A stretch of 64,000 nucleotides of DNA from Mesorhizobium sangaii (GCF_014207355.1 NZ_JACHEF010000003.1:657763-721762); one strand, 5' to 3'. Positions 55,997 to 64,000 are shown, counted from the first letter of the stretch. The notes: a model not told the origin generated them from the sequence alone. Numbers and translations are program-made.

Positions 55997-56938
55997 GTGA
56001 AGCAACTCGAAAAGCGACACGGCAAGGGCGAGCAAGTCACCACAATGTATTTACGCAACACCAGTGGGCAGCTTCGCACTCAGGTGGAGCCAGAGTTAGG
56101 GACTACTAAGCTGTCGGAACTCACTACCCGCGTTATCGAGGATCTCGTGGATAAGTTGAAGGATGCCGAGGTAGGCATTCCGACGATTAGGCGCGTCGTC
56201 GGCGCACTAGCGCGCACGCTGAAGCATGCGCACGATTGGGTGGCCACGAACGCCGCACAGGGCGTGCGTGTCACAGCGAAGCGCGGGCAGGGTAGTGAGA
56301 AGGTCGTGCCGCCCTCGAAAGCTGCGCTGACGGCCATCCTGAAGGCAGCAAAGGACTATGAGCCCGAACCGCCGCGCGGCCATAGCATCGAAGCCGACGC
56401 CAAGTTCAAAAAGAGCCGCGCTGATAATGATCTTCCGTTGCGCATCAAGTTCGCTGCCGCCACATGCGAGCCTCTGAGCAATGGGCAGTGCGCTGGCGAC
56501 ATATCGCGGATGGCAAGGTCACAGTAGAAACTCGTGTCGACGCGTTCGGCGAGTTTGACACCACAAAGAGTGACGCAGGCGTGCGTACCGTACCTATGAG
56601 CAAGGCGCTTTCCGAGGAGTTAGCCGCAAAGCGAAAGGCTTCTGAGCACAGCAGCGACGAGGACTTCGTGTTCCCCGATGCGTTCGGCAACTTCACGCGC
56701 CACACAAATTTCACGAAACGGAAATGGAAACCAATCCTCGAGAAAGCCGAGGCTGGCATGCGCTGCGCCACTTCGCGGTCAGCACATGGATAGAGGCTGG
56801 CCTTCGCCAAAGACCATTCAGACACTGGCCGGGCATGCTACCTTTGCGATCACCATGAACCGCTATGGGCACATGTTCCCAAGCGACGATCACGCAGAGG
56901 CAATGGATAAGATCGCGGCAACACTTTACGCGAATTAA
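55997..56938 (+). pseudogene. Tyrosine recombinase (integrase) remnant, multiply frameshifted
   Basis: Three frames together make one phage-type integrase. Frame one has YVKQLEKRHGKGEQVTTMYLRN and the SAM-like domain (to about 56460). Frame two has MRASEQWAVRWRHIADG (region of the first catalytic Arg) to LEKAEAG (56464-56757). A third short stretch carries WHALRHFAVSTWIEAGL (HxxR), and the last part TIQTLAGHATFAITMNRYGHMF holds the GH and catalytic Tyr. At least three shifts are needed, so it is inactive. The N-terminal arm-binding domain is missing or unclear. It lies beside attR, as expected for its kind. Confidence 0.85.
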
Positions 56939-56958
56939 CGGCGATTGCCGTATGTTCC

Positions 56959-56977
56959 TTGGCGCATAAATGGCGCA
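56959..56977 (+). repeat. Right arm-type integrase site candidate
   Basis: TTGGCGCATAAATGGCGCA differs from the left copy at 51072 by one base. It lies between the integrase stop and attR, 42 bases from the core, the classical place for an arm site. Confidence 0.6.
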
Positions 56978-57018
56978 TATTCGCCGGAAAGCCTTATGCT
57001 ATAAGGGTTATCTAAGCC

Positions 57019-57063
57019 CTTTTAATCAGTAGGTCATGGGTTCGAATCCCATCGCGCTCACCA
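57019..57063 (+). repeat. Right attachment site (attR), partial tRNA-Lys copy
   Basis: A 45-bp exact copy of the 3' part of tRNA-Lys without the 5' half, so it is not a gene. It marks the original junction of the chromosome to the right of the tRNA. Confidence 0.9.
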
Positions 57064-57104
57064 TTGTTTCAAGATCAGCGCAGATAGTGGTCGAGGTCCA
57101 GCGC

Positions 57105-57887
57105 CTAGGCGCTGGACGGCAGAAGCTCGACTTTCCGCGACGCAGGCTCCCGGGCGCTCTCCGACATGAGTTGCTGCGCAACCGGCTGCACATTTTCCTT
57201 ATAGGTGATGCACCTGTCGTAGACCTTCTTGGCCACGCGGTCCTTGCCAATGCGCTCCCATTCCGGTGTCCAGGGCGCATCCCAGTCAAACTGCTGCGAG
57301 ATGAGCAGTTCTCGGTCAAAGCACTGCGGATCCCGATCCAAAATCTGGCGGGCTTCATCGGCCAATGGCGTATAGGCCTGGACCGCGGCCATCTTTCTGG
57401 CGCGAGCAGCCGAATCCAGTTGGATTTCCACTTCGACGGCCCCCGAAACGTTGGGAACCGCGGCAGAGCAAAGCTGCTTGCGCCCTGGCTTCGTGCCTTG
57501 CAGACGCCTGTTGAAGGCATTGCCGAATGCAAAGGCCAGATCATGCATCGGATTGTAGCCATCGACCGCGTCCGAGACGATTTGCACGTCCTGCATGTCA
57601 GACAGATCGGCGCGGATTCGCCTCAGCACATCGGCAAAGACGCCACTATCCCCAGCCAAAAGCGCCTTATACCAGGTGGCGTCCGGAATATCGCCGAACA
57701 CCGCGCCTGCTGTTGCGCCGGCAGCTTCCACCAAGTCGCGTGAATACTGGGTTCGGGAAGAGTGGCGTCCCCCGGAACCGTCCGTCAAAAGGTAGATTCG
57801 CGGTTTCTTGAGCTCAAGCCAGTGATGGATCCTGAGTTCATGCCCCGGATGGGCAAGGATCAGCACATGTTGCAACTTTTCGGGCAA
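57105..57887 (-). CDS. LmbE/PIG-L-like protein with altered metal motif
   Basis: A 260-aa protein resembling PIG-L-type N-deacetylases: VLILAHPGHELRIHHWLELKKPRIYLLTDGSG at the start and SDAVDGYNPMHDLAFAFGN in the middle. The metal motif AHPDDE reads AHPGHE, and so lacks both Asp. A TTG start at 57887 is used; GGAG lies 8 bases before. It is divergent from the glycosyltransferase gene. In other genomes similar proteins lie in polysaccharide clusters; the function here is inferred from that context only. Confidence 0.6.
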   Translation of the reverse strand: MPEKLQHVLILAHPGHELRIHHWLELKKPRIYLLTDGSGGRHSSRTQYSRDLVEAAGATAGAVFGDIPDATWYKALLAGDSGVFADVLRRIRADLSDMQDVQIVSDAVDGYNPMHDLAFAFGNAFNRRLQGTKPGRKQLCSAAVPNVSGAVEVEIQLDSAARARKMAAVQAYTPLADEARQILDRDPQCFDRELLISQQFDWDAPWTPEWERIGKDRVAKKVYDRCITYKENVQPVAQQLMSESAREPASRKVELLPSSA

Positions 57888-58092
57888 AAAACGGCTCCAA
57901 TCCAGGTTTCGGCATATATCCGCCTTTTAGACCGCAGCCAAGGCGACTAGGCATCAAAGGGTTTCTCACATGAGTTGGCGCCGGCCATCCTTGCAACTTG
58001 TCTGGTCGGGGCCTTCAAACTAAGAACGCTGCCTAGCATCTGTTATCCTCGCCGCCAATGCGGAGGTTGTGAAACAGCTAAGGAGGCGGCAT

Positions 58093-59610
58093 TTGCGGGT
58101 TCTGATCACCAATCTGTTCGTGTCGTACAACAGCGGTACCGAAGCCGTTGTTGAATTGCTGGCCGACGGGCTTCGCCGTGGCGGTCACCAAACTATGTTG
58201 CTGGCTCCAACGCTCGGCGAGATGGCCGATAGAATGCGCTTGCGCGGACACCATGTGGTGGACCGAATTGCGGAGATCGTCGAAAAACCCGACATAATTC
58301 ACGCCCAGCATTTGACGCCTTGCTTGACCGCGCTGGCGCGGTTTCCCGATGTACCAGCCGTGTTTTCCTGCCACAGCGCTTTCTTCGAGGTCGAAGCTCC
58401 GATGCTTCATCCGCAGATACGCCGCTGGATCGCAGTCGACGAAGCGTGCAAGGCCAAATGCCTGTCGCGGGGTGTGCCGGCGGACAGATTGGACCTCATC
58501 TACAATGCAATTGACCTTGAACGCTTCAAACAGCGTCCGCCCCTGCCATCGAAGCCTCTGAAGGGGCTTCTGCTGACCAAGAATTTCGAACATCAGCAAG
58601 CGGTGCGCGAAGCCTGCGCCAGGAGCAACATGCAACTGGATGAGTTGGGACCCGCCACGGGCCGGTTTTCAAATCAACTCGAAAAGGATCTGCTGCAATA
58701 CGATGTCGTGTTCGCAACCGCCCGGATGGCCATTGAAGCCGCGGCGGTGGGATGCTCGGTCGTGGTCTGCGACGCGCGTGGTTTCGCCGGTTTGCTCGAC
58801 ACGGCAAATATGGAGGCGTGGCGGCGAATGAACCTCGGCGTCGGCCTTCTGACCAGGCCGACCACTGTCGAAAACCTGATGGAGGCATTGTCGAAATTCG
58901 ACGCTGACGACGCCGCGGAGGTCTGTGCCTACTTTCGAAAGGTGGCGGGTGCCGAGCATTTCATTGACGAGCATCTTCGCACCTACAGTCAGGCCATTGA
59001 GACAAATGTCCAAACGACGGACGATGAGCGATCGCTTGCCACCGCATCCTGGATCGAAGAGATAGGCGTTTCGCGCGAACGCCGCAGATGGTTCAGTGTC
59101 GCCAACGAAATTGGTGGTGCCTGGCGTGATTCCTCGGAGCAAGCGACGCTTCTCGATCTGGTCAGGTCGAACACAAAAACCTTGGAGAGTGGTGCCGCAG
59201 CTCTGACGGACCTTGGCGAACGGGTCAAATCCATTGGACCTGAAATTGCAAAAAGCTCTGCTGCGCTCCTCAACGTGGCCCACGATAGCCAAACCAGGCT
59301 ATATCGACTTGAAGGGCAGTTGTCCGTCCTTTCAAGCTCTGTCGTTGACAGCGCCGCTTCGCTCCACAACGTGGCCCATGATAGCCAGTCCAGATTGCAT
59401 CGACTGGAGGGGCAGCTATCCGGTCTTTCAACCTCTGTCACCGACGGTTCTCTCAACAGCGCAACCAAGGACCGTGAGGCTGCATTGCAACGAATTGACG
59501 AAGAGCTTTCGCGCCTTTCAAATTTCGTCAATGAGAGCAAACGGCTCTACAACGGCATGATACCGCTTTTCATAAGAAAGATGTTTCGTCGGGCTCGCGG
59601 ACGGGGTTGA
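58093..59610 (+). CDS. Glycosyltransferase-like protein with repeated coiled-coil tail
   Basis: A GT4-like fold at about residues 1-290: MRVLITNLFVSYNSGTEAVVELLADGLRRGGHQTMLLAP, DIIHAQHLTPCLTALARFPDVPAVFSCHSAFFE, IYNAIDLERFK and the donor-side ARMAIEAAAVGCSVVVCDARGFAGLLD. A long helical tail (about 340-505) has two copies of a 32-residue unit, LLNVAHDSQTRLYRLEGQLS and LHNVAHDSQSRLHRLEGQLS, each ending in a Ser/Val stretch. The TTG at 58093 is chosen because AAGGAGG lies 6 bases ahead; GTG 58069 has poor spacing. It ends on the sulfotransferase start. A role in surface polysaccharide or glycolipid assembly is inferred. Confidence 0.78.
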   Translation: MRVLITNLFVSYNSGTEAVVELLADGLRRGGHQTMLLAPTLGEMADRMRLRGHHVVDRIAEIVEKPDIIHAQHLTPCLTALARFPDVPAVFSCHSAFFEVEAPMLHPQIRRWIAVDEACKAKCLSRGVPADRLDLIYNAIDLERFKQRPPLPSKPLKGLLLTKNFEHQQAVREACARSNMQLDELGPATGRFSNQLEKDLLQYDVVFATARMAIEAAAVGCSVVVCDARGFAGLLDTANMEAWRRMNLGVGLLTRPTTVENLMEALSKFDADDAAEVCAYFRKVAGAEHFIDEHLRTYSQAIETNVQTTDDERSLATASWIEEIGVSRERRRWFSVANEIGGAWRDSSEQATLLDLVRSNTKTLESGAAALTDLGERVKSIGPEIAKSSAALLNVAHDSQTRLYRLEGQLSVLSSSVVDSAASLHNVAHDSQSRLHRLEGQLSGLSTSVTDGSLNSATKDREAALQRIDEELSRLSNFVNESKRLYNGMIPLFIRKMFRRARGRG

Positions 59611-60311
59611 GCGTGTCTGGCGGCGTTCGTGGCTATTCAATTTGCACATCGCCAAGGTCCGGCAGCAATTACCTGTGCCAGCATCTCAGCAGCACGGGAA
59701 TGCTCGGGCATCCGCTCGAGTATTTCAATTGGAGGGGACGCCGAATTTTCGACGATCCAAATTTTCCCGAAGATGTAGCCGGGCAGGTCGAAAAAATTCT
59801 CACCATGGGCGCAACCGCCAATCGTATCTATGGTTTGAAAATCTTTGCCCACCAGCATGATTGGATTTCAAGCGAAACAGGCTGGTTCGACGCGCTTCCG
59901 AATCTTCGGTTCATATTCCTATCAAGGCGAGACATTCTCGGTCAGGCAATATCCTGGGCGAGGGCCCTCCAAACCGGTCAGTACCGCTCTACTCAACCGG
60001 TGAGCCAAGAAACGGTTTTCGATGCCGAACTGATCCAGAGGCAACTCGATGCGCTGGTTCGGGAGAGGGCGCGTTGGGAGATGTTCTTTGCCCGGACCGG
60101 GATTGATCCTCTCAGGATTGAATACGAGTCGATCGTCGCGGATCCAATGGATGCCATCCGTCAAGTCGCGGACATGATGGGTGTGACGCTCCAACGCAGC
60201 CCGGATTCGACCGGCATCGTGATCCAGCAACAGCGAGACTCAATCAGCTTCGAATGGGCCGATCGTTTCAGGCGCGAGCGGGGCAATCCAAATACGCTGG
60301 ACTTTGTGTAG
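59607..60311 (+). CDS. Stf0-type sulfotransferase
   Basis: A 234-aa PAPS-dependent sulfotransferase of the Stf0/NodH-related kind. The 5'-phosphosulfate loop is YSICTSPRSGSNYLCQHLSSTGMLGHPLEYFN (PRSGSN), and the 3'-phosphate region is FIFLSRRDILGQAISWARALQTGQY. It would move sulfate from PAPS to a sugar hydroxyl. The TTG at 59607 overlaps the stop of the glycosyltransferase gene (TTGA); a GTG at 59613 is an alternative. The coupling suggests both modify the same glycan. Confidence 0.85.
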   Translation: MSVSGGVRGYSICTSPRSGSNYLCQHLSSTGMLGHPLEYFNWRGRRIFDDPNFPEDVAGQVEKILTMGATANRIYGLKIFAHQHDWISSETGWFDALPNLRFIFLSRRDILGQAISWARALQTGQYRSTQPVSQETVFDAELIQRQLDALVRERARWEMFFARTGIDPLRIEYESIVADPMDAIRQVADMMGVTLQRSPDSTGIVIQQQRDSISFEWADRFRRERGNPNTLDFV

Positions 60312-60365
60312 GGCTGCCTGCATGCGGTGACGAACATCGAACGGGTCGGCGATCGACGCTGCCCT

Positions 60366-61499
60366 TCAGCGACCTTCGAACACCAGCGAAACATGTCCGC
60401 CGGCATGCCGCTCGAGCCGACCGGCGAGGTCAAGTTCCAGGAGCACCATGAAGACTTGGGCCGGATGCAGACCGGTGTGGCGAATGATCTCGTCGACCGA
60501 CACTGGCGTCGGGCCGAGCGCCTCGATGACGCGGGCGCGATCGATTTCGCCGGGCGGCGGCGTGACCGAGAAGTCGGGTGGGTCTTGAAACGGCGGCACA
60601 TCCGGCGCCCGCAAACCGGTCAGTGGCGCGATCGCCCGGGAAATGTCCGAAGCCTCGGTGACCAGGGTGGCGCCGTCCTTGAGCAGGCCGTTGGTGCCGG
60701 CGGCGCGCGGATCGAGCGGCGAGCCTGGTACGGCGAAGACCAGCCGGCCCATTTCGCCGGCAAGCCTGGCGCTGATCAGTGATCCAGAGCGCTGCGCTGC
60801 CTCGACCACCACCAGCCCGAGGGCGGCGCCCGCGACAAGGCGGTTGCGGCGCGGAAAATCCTGGGCGCGCGGCTGCCAGCCGAATGGCATTTCCGAGATG
60901 ACGGCGCCGCGCTCGGCAATTTCCTCGCACAAGCCGGCGTTTTCGGGCGGATAGGGCAGGTCGAGCCCTCCGGCCAGCACACCGATCGTGCCGGTCGACA
61001 GACTGCCCTGATGCGCCGCCGTGTCGATGCCGCGCGCCAGTCCCGAGACGATGCCGTAGCCGTCGCCGCCAAGTTCGGCAGCCAGCATGCGCGCCATCTT
61101 GATGCCGGCCAGCGATGCGTTGCGAGCACCGACGATGGCGACCCCCGGCAGCCGGAACACGGCGGCATTGCCCTTGACCGCCAAAAGTGGCGGCGGATTG
61201 TCCATGCTGCGCAACAGCGGTGGATAGTCTGATTCACCGATGCCGACAAAGCGCGCGCCGGCCTTTCGGGCCGTCTCCAATTCGGCCTCGGCTTCGGCGA
61301 TCGACGGGATGCGGGCAATGCGGTTGGCGCCGCCCGAAATCATCAATTCCGGAAGGATTTCCAGCGCCACCTCGGCGGAACCGAAGCGGTTGATCAGGTC
61401 GCGAAAGGAGGCTGGACCGACATTCTGGGTGCGGATTAGCCGCAGCCAGCTCACCCGCTGCCGGTCGCTGAGCCGCGGCCCGGCGGCGGGTTCGCTCAC
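60366..61499 (-). CDS. dprA: DNA-processing protein DprA
   Basis: Binds single-stranded DNA and loads RecA on incoming DNA; central in transformation, and kept in many species not known to be competent. The GTG at 61499 overlaps the plsY stop (GTGA) and gives 377 aa. The Rossmann-type core has GVAIVGARNASLAGIKMARMLAAELGGDGYGIVSGLARGIDTAAHQGSL, FPRRNRLVAGAALGLVVVEAAQRSGSLISARLAGEMGR and VPGSPLDPRAAGTNGLLKDGA. A C-terminal winged helix (VIEALGPTPVSVDEIIRHTGLHPAQVFMVLLELDLAGRLERHAGGHVSL) is present. It is last in pyrB-pyrC-plsY-dprA. Confidence 0.95.
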   Translation of the reverse strand: MSEPAAGPRLSDRQRVSWLRLIRTQNVGPASFRDLINRFGSAEVALEILPELMISGGANRIARIPSIAEAEAELETARKAGARFVGIGESDYPPLLRSMDNPPPLLAVKGNAAVFRLPGVAIVGARNASLAGIKMARMLAAELGGDGYGIVSGLARGIDTAAHQGSLSTGTIGVLAGGLDLPYPPENAGLCEEIAERGAVISEMPFGWQPRAQDFPRRNRLVAGAALGLVVVEAAQRSGSLISARLAGEMGRLVFAVPGSPLDPRAAGTNGLLKDGATLVTEASDISRAIAPLTGLRAPDVPPFQDPPDFSVTPPPGEIDRARVIEALGPTPVSVDEIIRHTGLHPAQVFMVLLELDLAGRLERHAGGHVSLVFEGR

Positions 61500-62083
61500 G
61501 TCTTGGCTCCGATCTTGCCCTCGGTGCCGGCGAACAGGCGTGAAATGTTTTCCCTGTGCTTGATGAAGACGATGATGCTCATCACCAGGAACAGGGTGGC
61601 GATCTGCGGCGTGCTCAGGAAATAGAGCGCGATCGGCACGACGATGGCCGCCGTCAGTGCTGCCAGCGAGGAGTATCGGAATAGGAAGGCTATGACCAGC
61701 CAGACGACGGCGAAGATCAGCGCCACCTGCCAGGCAAGGCCGATGAGCACGCCGAGATAGGTCGCGACGCCCTTGCCGCCCTTGAATCCCAGCCATGCCG
61801 GGAAGAGATGACCGAGAAAGGCGCCGAGACCGGCCCAAATCGCCAATTCAGGGGCGAAATGGCCTGTTATCAACACGGCGGCGGTGCCCTTCAGTGCGTC
61901 GAGCAGCAGAGTTGCGGCGGCAAGTCCCTTGTTGCCGGTGCGCAGCACATTGGTGGCGCCGATGTTGCCCGAGCCGATCTTGCGCACATCGCCAAGGCCG
62001 GCCGCGCGGGTGAGCAGAAGTCCGAAGGGAATCGAGCCCAGGAGGTAGCCGAACACCAGCGCCGGGATGAGGCTGTAAGTCAT
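61496..62083 (-). CDS. plsY: Glycerol-3-phosphate acyltransferase PlsY
   Basis: Inner-membrane enzyme that makes lysophosphatidic acid from acyl-phosphate and glycerol-3-phosphate, the first step of phospholipid synthesis. The 195-aa protein has five predicted helices. The three motifs are GYLLGSIPFGLLL, KIGSGNIGATNVLRTGNKGLA and FLGHLFPAWLGFKGGKGVATYLGV. The end overlaps dprA by 4 bases. It follows pyrC with a 57-base gap. Confidence 0.96.
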   Translation of the reverse strand: MTYSLIPALVFGYLLGSIPFGLLLTRAAGLGDVRKIGSGNIGATNVLRTGNKGLAAATLLLDALKGTAAVLITGHFAPELAIWAGLGAFLGHLFPAWLGFKGGKGVATYLGVLIGLAWQVALIFAVVWLVIAFLFRYSSLAALTAAIVVPIALYFLSTPQIATLFLVMSIIVFIKHRENISRLFAGTEGKIGAKT

Positions 62084-62140
62084 TGTTTCCCCCGCATTTC
62101 CCCAAAATGGCCGGATCAGGCGCGGTGCGCGGTGGCCAGC

Positions 62141-63427
62141 TCAGATTGAGAACACTGTGCGGCCCGCCACCAGCGTTTGCAAGACCTTGCCCTGCAACCG
62201 CGCGCCTTCGAAACAGGTGTTTTTCGAACGCGAACGAATGCCGCTCTCGGCGACGATCCAGGGTTCGTCCAGATCGACCAGCGCGAGATCGGCAACCGCC
62301 CCCGGCTTCAGCGTGCCGCCGGGCAGGCCGAACAGCCTTGCCGGTGCCGTCGATAGCATCTCGATCAGCCTGAGCAATGGCACGTCACCGTTATGGTAGA
62401 GCCGCAATGCCGCGCCAAGCAGGGTTTCGAGCCCGACGGCGCCGGCCGCCGCATCGGCAAAGGGCAGGCGCTTGGTGTCGACATCCTGCGGATCGTGCGA
62501 GGAGACGATGATATCGATGGTGCCGTCCCTGACCGCCTCGATCATCGCCAGCCGGTCTTCCTCGGCGCGCAACGGCGGCGTCAGGCGGAAGAAGGTGCGG
62601 TATTCGCCGACATCATTTTCGTTGAGCGACAGATTGTGGATCGCCACGCCCGATGTCACGGTCGCGCCGTCGGCTTTCGCCCGCGTCACGGCGTTTGCCG
62701 CCATGGCGGTCGAGATCTTCGCCGCATGGTACGAACCGCGCGTTAGCCGTGCCAGCGCAAGGTCGCGCTCCAGCGGGATGGATTCGGCTTCACGCGGGAT
62801 GCCGGAAAGGCCGAGCCAGCTGGCGTATAGGCCTTCGTTCATGACGCCGGACGAACCGAGGTCGGCGTCCTGCGTTTCATGCACGATGGTGGCGCCGAAG
62901 TCGCGCGCATAGGTCAGCGCGCGGCGCATCACCAGCGCGCTCGATATGGTGTGGCGGCCGTCGGTGAAGGCGACGGCGCCTGCTTCGCGCAGCAGGCCGA
63001 ACTCGGTCATCTCGCGGCCGTCGAGGCCCTTGGTGATCGCCGCCGCCGGAAAGACGTTGACGCTTGCGGTGTCCTTGGCGGTGCGCAGCACGAATTCGAC
63101 CAATGCCACATTGTCGATCACTGGGTCGGTATCGGGCATCATCACAATGGAAGTGACGCCGCCGGCCGCCGCAGCGACACTGGCCGAAGCGATGGTTTCG
63201 CGATGCTCGCCCCCCGGCTCGCCGATGAAGACGCGGCCATCGACCAAGCCTGGAATGATCGCCTTGCCGGCGCAGTCGATGACGGTCGCCCCTCCGGGCG
63301 CGCCCTGGTTCAGCGCTGCCTTGCCGGCCGCGACGATCTTGCGGCCATCGATGATGACGGAGCCGATTTCGTCGACACCGCGCGATGGGTCGACAATGCG
63401 AGCGCGCTCAAAGACCGTTATGCTCAT
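62141..63427 (-). CDS. pyrC: Dihydroorotase-like protein lacking active-site residues (PyrC')
   Basis: A 428-aa dihydroorotase homologue coupled to pyrB (ATGA overlap). The zinc motif DxHxHxR reads Asp63-Gly-Arg65-Val-Phe67-Ile-Gly69, so both His and the substrate Arg are lost. The later TDHAPH segment is SSHDPQ, so the catalytic Asp is lost too. It therefore should not hydrolyse dihydroorotate. In Pseudomonas such a PyrC' supports assembly of aspartate carbamoyltransferase; the same role is likely here, with a true PyrC elsewhere. The start MSITVFERARIVDPSRGVDEIG is family-typical. Confidence 0.92.
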   Translation of the reverse strand: MSITVFERARIVDPSRGVDEIGSVIIDGRKIVAAGKAALNQGAPGGATVIDCAGKAIIPGLVDGRVFIGEPGGEHRETIASASVAAAAGGVTSIVMMPDTDPVIDNVALVEFVLRTAKDTASVNVFPAAAITKGLDGREMTEFGLLREAGAVAFTDGRHTISSALVMRRALTYARDFGATIVHETQDADLGSSGVMNEGLYASWLGLSGIPREAESIPLERDLALARLTRGSYHAAKISTAMAANAVTRAKADGATVTSGVAIHNLSLNENDVGEYRTFFRLTPPLRAEEDRLAMIEAVRDGTIDIIVSSHDPQDVDTKRLPFADAAAGAVGLETLLGAALRLYHNGDVPLLRLIEMLSTAPARLFGLPGGTLKPGAVADLALVDLDEPWIVAESGIRSRSKNTCFEGARLQGKVLQTLVAGRTVFSI

Positions 63428-64000
63428 GCGCCGCGGCCCTCTTGATTGCGGCCTTCTTGATTGCGACGGGGGTCGAGCAGGGCTTCCATCACCGCCATGC
63501 GCACGGCGACGCCCATCTCGACCTGTTCCTGGATGACGCTCTGCGGGCCGTCGGCGATTTCCGAGGCGATCTCGACGCCGCGGTTCATCGGGCCGGGATG
63601 CATCACCAGCGCGTCGTCCTTGGCGGCCTTCAGCTTTTCGGCATCGAGGCCGAAATAGCGGAAATATTCGCGCACTGAAGGCACGAAGGCGCCTTCCATG
63701 CGCTCGCGCTGCAGGCGCAGCATCATCACCACGTCGGCGCCCTTGAGGCCTTCGGCCATCGAGCGGGTGACGATCACGCCCATTTTCTCAATGCCACTCG
63801 GCAACAGGGTCGACGGTGCGACGACCCGCACCTGCGCGCCGAACGCGTTGAGCAGCATGATGTTGGAGCGCGCCACCCGCGAGTGCAGGATGTCGCCGCA
63901 GATCGCTACGATCAGCTTCGACAGTGGACCCTTGGCGCGACGGATGGTCAGCGCATCGAGCAGAGCCTGTGTCGGGTGTTCATGCGCGCCGTCACCGGCA
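63424..64000 (-). CDS. pyrB: Aspartate carbamoyltransferase catalytic subunit, 5' part outside window
   Basis: Makes carbamoyl-aspartate, the first committed step of pyrimidine synthesis. The visible part, without the N-terminus, has AGDGAHEHPTQALLDALTIRRAKG (carbamoyl-phosphate/aspartate region HPTQALLD) and VAICGDILHSRVARSNIMLLNAFGAQVRVVAPSTLLPSG, then MLRLQRERMEGAFVPSVREYFRYFGLD and VMHPGPMNRGVEIASEIADG. The gene runs off the right edge. It is first of pyrB-pyrC'-plsY-dprA. Confidence 0.97.
   Translation of the reverse strand, partial: AGDGAHEHPTQALLDALTIRRAKGPLSKLIVAICGDILHSRVARSNIMLLNAFGAQVRVVAPSTLLPSGIEKMGVIVTRSMAEGLKGADVVMMLRLQRERMEGAFVPSVREYFRYFGLDAEKLKAAKDDALVMHPGPMNRGVEIASEIADGPQSVIQEQVEMGVAVRMAVMEALLDPRRNQEGRNQEGRGA

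Larger units (their letters stand above)
50920..57063. mobile_element. Small integrative element (island) in tRNA-Lys, integrase decayed
   Basis: Bounded by two identical 45-bp segments of the tRNA-Lys 3' part, 6.1 kb apart. A degenerate tyrosine recombinase lies at its right end, matching 19-bp arm-type repeats lie near both ends, and the cargo is short genes of types I know from Mesorhizobium. No transfer, relaxase or replication genes are visible, so it is non-autonomous or a remnant. Without intact integrase it would need a helper to move. Confidence 0.88.

Noticed and set aside
50965..57018. Possible CRISPR array or toxin-antitoxin pair in the island
   Set aside because: No regularly spaced direct repeats of CRISPR size and no recognised toxin or antitoxin motif; the short repeats are too few and uneven.
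57000..57063. Second tRNA-Lys gene
   Set aside because: Only the 3' part from the anticodon loop is present; the acceptor 5' strand and D-arm are missing, so it is an attachment-site copy.

Overview
The window looks like chromosomal DNA of a Mesorhizobium or very close Rhizobiales relative. It is GC-rich, carries a GlpSTPQV-type glycerol ABC operon, a BA14K-family protein, several families of dispersed Rhizobiales palindromes, and a tRNA-Lys island with small genes (a DUF768 protein and companions) that I know mainly from Mesorhizobium. The genus is an inference from gene content and remembered family distributions; no search was run.

Layout. 1-2.1 kb: a frameshifted PhoX-type phosphatase running off the left edge, and a secreted unknown. 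2.4-8.2 kb: urea ABC transporter urtABCDE behind a very good sigma-54 promoter. 8.2-17.4 kb: a dispersed repeat, a hidden 58-aa gene, a GGDEF cyclase, DUF72, GNAT, uvrA with a LexA box, a gene-free multi-hairpin stretch, an orphan ClpP, an ArsR/SRPBCC pair and a cupin. 17.5-24.1 kb: ssb with its own LexA box, DUF2306, OsmC, MarC, VOC, an AraC regulator and a SulP/ParB-like pair. 24.3-33.8 kb: gyrA, a hidden 50-aa gene, coaD, two cyclophilins, a DMT-type transporter, queA-orf-tgt, an unusual SDR, and small genes. 34.0-38.2 kb: ATP-grasp / alpha-E / transglutaminase / Anbu proteasome-like peptidase cluster. 38.3-50.0 kb: a PLP decarboxylase, then glpR-glpD-glpSTPQUV-glpK. 50.1-57.1 kb: BA14K protein, tRNA-Lys(TTT), and a 6.1-kb integrated element bounded by 45-bp copies of the tRNA 3' end. 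57.1-60.3 kb: LmbE-like protein, glycosyltransferase with a repeated coiled-coil tail, and a Stf0-like sulfotransferase. 60.4-64 kb (minus strand): pyrB-pyrC'-plsY-dprA.

How the genes work together. The urt block is a nitrogen-scavenging urea importer, and the sigma-54 promoter ties it to nitrogen status. The glp block is a complete glycerol catabolic module: ABC import, phosphorylation by GlpK, oxidation by GlpD, under a DeoR-type GlpR with matching TTTCGTTTT boxes. uvrA and ssb share GAAC-N7-GAAC boxes, so both are probably in the SOS regulon. queA and tgt supply successive steps of queuosine formation. The Anbu cluster is a recognised but poorly understood peptide-handling system.

The most interesting points are: (1) the small tRNA-Lys element with matching arm-type sites, a decayed integrase, an iteron-like cluster and a potential pseudoknot; (2) complementary loss of catalytic motifs in the two glycerol ATPases; (3) an SDR whose catalytic Lys is Ser; (4) a pseudo-dihydroorotase coupled to pyrB; (5) a run of hairpins upstream of uvrA; (6) the Anbu cluster. 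None of these proves a wholly new system.
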